Source of the DNA: WTGJ01 sp965237765 | Lineage (GTDB): Bacteria; Chloroflexota; Anaerolineae; Aggregatilineales; Phototrophicaceae | DNA: 64,000 bases | NCBI GenBank assembly: GCA_965237765.1 | Contig: OZ250157.1 | Span: 1,054,001 to 1,118,000, forward strand | Direction: 5' to 3' | Shown here: positions 58,924 through 64,000 of the stretch, in pieces | Numbering within the stretch: the first letter of the stretch is position 1 | How the letters are laid out: each line of letters opens with the position of its first letter | Translations under genes and position numbers: made by a program | The notes under the pieces: generated by a model | The model's database searches: none | Told to the model about the DNA's origin: nothing | The model's input: only the letters and a program-made list of their open reading frames with translations

Positions 58924-60327
58924 TTATTGGAATGGAGGGCGCGGGCGCCCTCCATTCATGGAATTGTGTGCTTGCCGGGGCCCGCTCAGTTGCCGGGAAC
59001 GGTGCCGTAGGGGATCATGCCGGGCGGTGCCGTGCGTCCAATAGACGGGCGGCCAGACAACGGCTGCTTCGGGGCCGGGCTGGCCCTCGATGAAGTATTG
59101 CATCATGGTCAAGGCGGGATCCGGCCATTGGTGCCACATCCAGGCAGGGTCATCGCCCAGATCCGGGTTGTGGGAGCCGTAGATGAAATGGTAGTGCCCT
59201 TGCGATAGTGTTACGTCGCTCAGTTCGATCTGGCGCACGATGGCGGCTTTGTCGGTCGTGGTATTGGCACGCTCGATGGCGCCGGCCATTAGCCAGAAGG
59301 CGTCGTAGGCGGCCAGGGCATAGCTGGCGATTTCGTCGCCAAATTCTCCCAGATAGGAATTGGCCACGAAATGGGTCATTTCATTGAATAGAGTGGGCAC
59401 GATGCCCACGCGGAAGAAGACACAATAGTTGCCAAAGGGGACGGTTTCCCAGAAGGTCTTACTGGCGTAGGCGATTTCATCCAACAAGACACAGAGGGTA
59501 TCTTCGCTGGGGGCAAGGCCAATTTCCGACATCTGTTGGGTCAGGTTGAGCATGGTTTCGCCGGTCATCTCCAGGATGACAGCATCGGGGATTTCGGCTG
59601 CGGCCTGAATGCGGGTTAACAGGGGGAGGAAATCTTCCTGACCCAATTCCACGTGGTAGATATCTGTCTGAGCGCCGCCGGCGGCCAACAATTCGGCATC
59701 CTTCTTTGACGCCGGAACGCCGTAATCGGTATTCTCGGCGATGACGACGACGTGATCAGTGCCCACATGCAGCAACCAATCGATCATGACAGTTGCGGCG
59801 AAGGAGATGGCGGGGGAGATGCGGAAGACATAATCGATGCCGGCGTCGTTGGAGGTAATGCGGGCGGGCTGGCCTTCGAAAGGCTGGATACCGTTAGCCG
59901 TCACGTTGTCATTCCAGGGGCCGCTGTAGATCATGGGGATGGCGTTCTGCTGCCAGATGCCCATGGTGGCGAGGGCAACGGCGCTGTGGTAATCGCCGAC
60001 GACGGCGACGACGCCATCTTCAAAGATCATGCGTTCGGCGATGGCCTGGGCGCGCTCGGGGAGGCCTTCGTTATCGCCGACCACGAGTTCGATGCGATGG
60101 TTGGTCTCATTGATGCGGATGCCGCAAGCGGCGTTCCATTCTGCGGCAGCGAGCTGCACGGCCCAGACGATCTGCTGGCCGAGCAGGACAGCGCCGGGGG
60201 CGGAAAGCGGGCCCATCACGCCAATGGGGATGGGCTCTTCGGCGAACTGGCAGGATTCATCCTGGGCGGAGGCCAGGGCAGGCAGCAGCAGGGAGAGCGC
60301 GACGAGCGAGCATATGAGAATTTTCAT
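58924..60327 (-). CDS. Branched-chain amino acid-type ABC substrate-binding protein, C-terminal frameshift
   Basis: A 467-residue LivJ-like paralogue with a signal peptide (ILICSLVALSLLLPALASAQ). It shares the motifs CQFAEEPIPIGVMGPLSAPG, WNDNVTANGIQPFEGQPARI and VAENTDYGVPASKKDAELL. The paralogues end WTHGTADIPYGTVPGG or similar. Here the frame changes after WTHGTA into an arginine-rich tail. Removing one C at about 59026 restores GMIPYGTVPGN with a stop at 58986, so the last ~30 residues are probably not natural. Confidence 0.88.
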   Translation of the reverse strand: MKILICSLVALSLLLPALASAQDESCQFAEEPIPIGVMGPLSAPGAVLLGQQIVWAVQLAAAEWNAACGIRINETNHRIELVVGDNEGLPERAQAIAERMIFEDGVVAVVGDYHSAVALATMGIWQQNAIPMIYSGPWNDNVTANGIQPFEGQPARITSNDAGIDYVFRISPAISFAATVMIDWLLHVGTDHVVVIAENTDYGVPASKKDAELLAAGGAQTDIYHVELGQEDFLPLLTRIQAAAEIPDAVILEMTGETMLNLTQQMSEIGLAPSEDTLCVLLDEIAYASKTFWETVPFGNYCVFFRVGIVPTLFNEMTHFVANSYLGEFGDEIASYALAAYDAFWLMAGAIERANTTTDKAAIVRQIELSDVTLSQGHYHFIYGSHNPDLGDDPAWMWHQWPDPALTMMQYFIEGQPGPEAAVVWPPVYWTHGTARHDPLRHRSRQLSGPRQAHNSMNGGRPRPPFQ

Positions 60328-60412
60328 GGCAGATCCTTAAACGCTATGTTACCTCCCATTACCCGATGGCACGGGGGTAGGGGGAGGCAGGTATTATTGG
60401 CCGCGGCGGCGC

Positions 60413-61759
60413 TCATCCGCCGGGGACGGTGCCGTAGGGGATATCGGCGGTGCCGTGCGTCCAATAGGCGGGCGGCCAGACGACGGCGGCTTCGGGGCCG
60501 GGTTGGCCCTGAATGAAGTACTGCATCATCGTCACGGCGGGATCGGGCCACTGGTGCCACATCCAGGCGGGGTCGTCACCGAGATCCGGGTTGTGGGAAC
60601 CGTATTTGAAGTAATAGTGCCCCTGGGTGAGGATTACATCGCTCGCTTCGATTTCGCGGACGATGGCGGGGCCATCGGTCAGGCTGCCGGCGCGCTGGAT
60701 GGCCTGGACCATGAGCATGAAGGCATCGTAGGTGGCCAGGGCGTAGCTGGTGATTTCGTCCTGGTATTCGTCGAAATAGGCAGCGACGACGGCGAGAGAC
60801 ATCTCGTTATAGAGGGCGGGGACGATGCCGACGCGGAAGAAGGCACAGTAATTGCCGTCGGGGACGTTGCTCCACCAGGTATTGGTTTTGTAGGCGGTTT
60901 CGTCGACCAAGGCGCAGAGAGTGTCTTCATTGGGGGCGAGGCCGCTCTCGGCCATCTGTTGGGTGAAGTTGAGCATAGTCTCGCCGGTGATTTCGACCAT
61001 GACGGCGTCGAGGATCTCGGGGCGGGCCAGGATGCGGTCGATGAGGGGGAGAAAATCCTCCTGGCCCAATTCGATGTGGAAGATATCCACGTTATCCGGC
61101 TCCAGGCCGCCGGCCACGAGCAGCTCTTTATCTTTATTGGCTGCCGGTATGCCGTAATCGGTATTTTCGGCGATGATGACGACGCGCTCCACGCCGAGGT
61201 GCAGGAGCCAATTCATAGAGGCGGGGGCGGCCAGGGAAATGCTGGGTGAGGTGCGGAAGATGTAATCCACTCCGGATTCGTGGGTGGCGATACGGGGCGC
61301 GCGCGTTTCGAATTCCTGGATGCCGTTGGCGGTGATGTTGTCATTCCAGGGGCTGGCATAGATGGCCGGGACTTCATTGTCATGCAGGATGCCCATGGTG
61401 GCCAGGCCAACAGCACTATGGTAACCGCCGATGAGGGCGACGATGCCATCATCGAAGATCAAGCGCTCGACGGCCGCCTGGCCGCGCTCGGGGAGGCCTT
61501 CGGAATCGCCGCTGACGGCTTCGACGCGATGGTTAACGCCGTCGATTTGGATGCCGCAGGCGGCGTTCACATGATCGGCGGCGAGGTAAGCTACCCATTC
61601 TATTTGGACGCCGTCGAGGACCGCACCCGGCGCGGAGAGCGGTGCGAGGACGCCGATGCGGATGGGCTCTTCCGCGAAATTACACTCATCATCTTGCGCT
61701 AAGGAGAGTGACGGTAACAGCAACAATAGCGCGCTGAGCAACACCATGAAGTTTCTCAC
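60413..61759 (-). CDS. Branched-chain amino acid-type ABC substrate-binding protein
   Basis: A 448-residue LivJ-like paralogue starting at GTG 61759 after AGGAG. The signal peptide (NFMVLLSALLLLLPSLSLAQ) and its DNA are nearly identical to those of the next gene, showing recent duplication. Motifs: CNFAEEPIRIGVLAPLSAPG, GGYHSAVGLATMGILHDNEV, WNDNITANGIQ, TAYKTNTWWSNVPDGNYCAF. The body differs enough that ligand preference may differ. Confidence 0.92.
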   Translation of the reverse strand: MRNFMVLLSALLLLLPSLSLAQDDECNFAEEPIRIGVLAPLSAPGAVLDGVQIEWVAYLAADHVNAACGIQIDGVNHRVEAVSGDSEGLPERGQAAVERLIFDDGIVALIGGYHSAVGLATMGILHDNEVPAIYASPWNDNITANGIQEFETRAPRIATHESGVDYIFRTSPSISLAAPASMNWLLHLGVERVVIIAENTDYGIPAANKDKELLVAGGLEPDNVDIFHIELGQEDFLPLIDRILARPEILDAVMVEITGETMLNFTQQMAESGLAPNEDTLCALVDETAYKTNTWWSNVPDGNYCAFFRVGIVPALYNEMSLAVVAAYFDEYQDEITSYALATYDAFMLMVQAIQRAGSLTDGPAIVREIEASDVILTQGHYYFKYGSHNPDLGDDPAWMWHQWPDPAVTMMQYFIQGQPGPEAAVVWPPAYWTHGTADIPYGTVPGG

Positions 61760-61822
61760 GGGGGTTACTCCTGCTCACGCTTCATTAAGGATAGTATACC
61801 CAACAGAAGCGGAAACTGCAGA

Positions 61823-63166
61823 TTATTCGCTGGGGACGGTGCCGTAGGGGATATCGGCCGTGCCGTGGGTCCAATAGGCGGGCGGCCAGACGACGGCCGC
61901 TTCGGGGCCGGGCTGGCCTTCGATGAAGTATTGCATCATGATCAAGGCAGGAAGCGGCCATTGGTGCCAGAGCCAGGCGGGAGCAGCGCCTAGGTCCGGG
62001 TTATGGGAACCGTACTCGAAGAAATAGTGTCCCTGGGTGAGCGTTACATCGCTTCCTTCGATTTCGCGGACGATGGCGGGACCATCGGCCACGCTGCCGG
62101 CGCGCTGGATCGCCTGGACCATGAGCAGGAAGGCATCATAGGCGGCCAGGGCGTAGCTAGCGATTTCGTCATGGAATTCGTCGAAATAAGCATTGACGAC
62201 GGCGAGAGACATTTCATTATAGAGGGCGGGCACGATGCCGACGCGGATAAAGGCGCAATAGTTGCCATCCGGCACAGCGCTCCACCAGGCTTTTGTATAA
62301 GCGATTTCATCGATCAGGACGCAGAGCGTATCTTCATTGGGGGCGATGCCAATTTCGGCCATCTGTTGAGCGAGGTTCAGCATGGTCTCGCCGGTGACAT
62401 CCAGGATGACTGTATCGGGGATTTCCGGCTGGGCCTGGATGCGGGTCAGCAGGGGGAGAAAATCTTCCTGGCCCAATTCGATGTGGTAGATATCGACGGC
62501 AGCTTCGGCGAGGCCGCCTTCGAGGAGCAGCTTTTTATGGGTGTTGGCTGCCGGAATGCCACCATCGGTATTTTCGGCGATGATGACGACGCGCTCTACA
62601 CCCAGGTGCAGGAGCCAGTTGATGGAAATGGGGAGGACCAACGAAAGACTGGGCGAGGTGCGGAAAATATAATCTATACCTTCTTCATTGGTGGTGATGC
62701 GCGCGGGTTGGCCCTCGAATTCTCGGATACCGTTGGCGGTGATGTTGTCATTCCAGGGATTGGCGAAAATGGCGGGCACCTCGTTGTTTTGCAAGATGCC
62801 CATGGTGGCGAGGGCAACGGCGCTATGGTAACCGCCGACCAAGCCAACGATACCATCGTCAAAGATCATGCGTTCGACGACCGCCTGGCCGCGTTCGGGC
62901 AGGCCTTCGGAATCGCCGATGACGGCTTCTACGCGATGGTTGACGCCGTCGGTCTCGATGCCGCAGGCGGCGTTCACGTGCTCGGCCGCCAAGTAAGCAG
63001 CCCATTCTTCTTGCAAGCCCATCAGCACCGTGCCCGGCGCGGAGAGCGGTGCGAGGACGCCGATGCGGATGGCTTCTTCGGCGAAATTACACTCATCATC
63101 TTGCGCTAAGGAGAGTGACGGTAACAGCAACAATAGCGCGCTAAGCAACACCATGAAGTTTCTCAC
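61823..63166 (-). CDS. Branched-chain amino acid-type ABC substrate-binding protein
   Basis: A 447-residue LivJ-like paralogue. I prefer GTG 63166, which aligns with the start of the neighbouring paralogue and follows AGGAGGAAA; ATG 63193 is possible. Its first ~100 bp, including the signal peptide and the end CAQDDECNFAEE-type segment, match 60413-61759 almost exactly. It ends ADIPYGTVPSE. It is the fifth LivJ-like gene in the window. Confidence 0.92.
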   Translation of the reverse strand: MRNFMVLLSALLLLLPSLSLAQDDECNFAEEAIRIGVLAPLSAPGTVLMGLQEEWAAYLAAEHVNAACGIETDGVNHRVEAVIGDSEGLPERGQAVVERMIFDDGIVGLVGGYHSAVALATMGILQNNEVPAIFANPWNDNITANGIREFEGQPARITTNEEGIDYIFRTSPSLSLVLPISINWLLHLGVERVVIIAENTDGGIPAANTHKKLLLEGGLAEAAVDIYHIELGQEDFLPLLTRIQAQPEIPDTVILDVTGETMLNLAQQMAEIGIAPNEDTLCVLIDEIAYTKAWWSAVPDGNYCAFIRVGIVPALYNEMSLAVVNAYFDEFHDEIASYALAAYDAFLLMVQAIQRAGSVADGPAIVREIEGSDVTLTQGHYFFEYGSHNPDLGAAPAWLWHQWPLPALIMMQYFIEGQPGPEAAVVWPPAYWTHGTADIPYGTVPSE

Positions 63167-63375
63167 GGGGGTTTCCTCCTGCTCGCGCTTCATTACCCAA
63201 ACTATACCGCCAAAATCAGGGAGCGCTAATGATTCCCAGCGATGGCTGGCGGTGCGCCCGTATTGGCAAGCGCGTATGGATGCGGTAGATTATGCGGTGA
63301 CTGTGGGATGCGAGCGCGTTTTCGTAGCGCCCGCCCACAGGCAAGACCGACTTAGGGTTATGAAGGAGAGAAGCT

Positions 63376-64000
63376 ATGAACCGCAAATGGACACTCCTGC
63401 TGTTGGCGACGCTGCTGAGCATCGTACCGCTGGCGCAGGCGCAGGACGAGGAAGTGGAGCTTTCGATCTTGCAATGGAACCACTTCGTGCCACGCTATGA
63501 CGATTGGTTCGACGACTGGGCGGCAGGTTGGGGCGAGGCGAATGGTATCGACGTCCACGTCGACCACGTCAACGTGCCGGAGATTCCGCCGTCGCTAGCC
63601 GCGGCCATCGCAGCCGGCGCAGGGCATAGCCTCGTAGAGATGCTCTTCCCGCCCACGGCGTTCATCGAAGGGCTGCACGCGCTGAATGACGTTAACGAAG
63701 CGGCCGCGGCCGCCCACGGCGAGCGCACCGCGAATTGTGAGGCGACCAGCTACCTGCCCATCAATGACGTCTTCTATGGCTACACCCATGGCTACATCCC
63801 CGACCCGGGCGATTATCAAATCAGCCTCTGGGCGGCCGCCGGCATGCCCGGTGGTCCCGTCACCTGGGATGATCTTTATGAGGGCGGCAAGGCCGTCTTC
63901 GAACAGAGTGGCGTGCCCGTCGGCCTGGGCCTGAGCCCCGAGCTGGATAGCCGCATGGCCACGCGCGCCGTCATCTGGTCCTACGGCGGCAGCGTCCAGG
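63376..64000 (+). CDS. Extracellular solute-binding protein (sugar ABC type), partial
   Basis: An open frame from ATG 63376 (GAAGGAGAG upstream) to the window end, 208 codons. It begins with a signal peptide (KWTLLLLATLLSIVPLAQAQ). The mature part (VELSILQWNHFVPRYDDWFD, PSLAAAIAAGAGHSLVEMLF, LWAAAGMPGGPVTWDDLYEG) fits the family 1 sugar-binding proteins. It is separate from the liv cluster and probably begins another importer operon. The 3' part lies outside the window. Confidence 0.88.
   Translation, partial: MNRKWTLLLLATLLSIVPLAQAQDEEVELSILQWNHFVPRYDDWFDDWAAGWGEANGIDVHVDHVNVPEIPPSLAAAIAAGAGHSLVEMLFPPTAFIEGLHALNDVNEAAAAAHGERTANCEATSYLPINDVFYGYTHGYIPDPGDYQISLWAAAGMPGGPVTWDDLYEGGKAVFEQSGVPVGLGLSPELDSRMATRAVIWSYGGSVQ

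Noticed and set aside
58924..58985. C-terminal arginine-rich tail of the binding protein at 58924-60327 as a real domain
   Set aside because: Paralogues end about 30 residues earlier; a single extra C explains the tail.
1..64000. tRNA or rRNA genes
   Set aside because: No cloverleaf-like segment or rRNA sequence was noticed by eye; a tRNA scan could change this.

Overview
This window looks like a GC-rich bacterial chromosome, most plausibly a Chloroflexota (Anaerolineae-type) genome. That is an inference from overall gene content, a tryptophan T-box in front of trpEG, and the many solute-binding-protein paralogues; no rRNA or other taxonomic marker is present. The backbone is GC-rich. Several short stretches are visibly A+T-rich, and almost all of those carry defence, toxin-antitoxin or restriction-modification genes, so they look acquired.

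Layout. 1-1137: 3' part cut off, ApeA-like HEPN protein (minus). 1.5-4.0 kb: YbjQ-like protein, Gfo/Idh/MocA oxidoreductase, aldo/keto reductase. 4.2-5.6 kb: A+T-rich HEPN-type protein with 35-residue repeats. 5.8-8.0 kb: sugar oxidoreductase plus xylose-isomerase-like gene. 8.15-9.4 kb: two-gene module, a SocA/Panacea-like protein and a proteasome-beta-like Ntn hydrolase. 9.4-12.4 kb: P-type Ca2+ ATPase. 12.6-14.9 kb: hicAB, a truncated MT-A70 methylase, and an intact MunI-like restriction-modification pair. 15-19.2 kb: deoC, K+ channel, double-domain aldehyde dehydrogenase. 19.3-20.6 kb: frameshifted methylase-HNH fusion. 20.7-23 kb: higA, parB, parA. 23.1-26.5 kb: sugar-type ABC importer. 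26.5-29.6 kb: membrane proteins, one broken. 29.7-42.3 kb: aromatic amino acid block (pheA, decayed pheA copy, T-box, trpEG, then aroH-aroF-aroA-aroE-aroC-aroK-aroB) interrupted by an XRE-ImmA/IrrE + MazF module. 42.4-45.5 kb: two more broken methylase-nuclease fusions and a frameshifted nitroreductase. 45.6-51 kb: peptide-type ABC importer operon with an LLM flavin oxidoreductase. 51.1-63.2 kb: branched-chain amino acid importer (livHMGF) with five LivJ-like binding proteins. 63.4 kb-end: start of another sugar-type binding protein.

The aro genes overlap by ATGA junctions and cover DAHP synthesis to chorismate except 3-dehydroquinate dehydratase, which is not seen here. trpEG and pheA draw on chorismate/prephenate. 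The trp part is controlled by a T-box with a TGG specifier, and the aro part appears to be controlled by a leader terminator.

The most unusual signals are: (1) the SocA/Panacea-like + proteasome-like pair, with ATGA overlap, in a low-GC islet; (2) a 30-bp repeat family, always adding whole codons, found inside six different protein genes in several frames and both orientations; (3) the 35-residue-repeat HEPN protein; (4) a hicAB/MT-A70 locus bracketed by duplicated promoter-containing segments; (5) three methylase-nuclease fusion genes, all broken. Single-base frameshifts are frequent; some may be assembly errors. All family assignments were made by eye from the sequence, without database searches.
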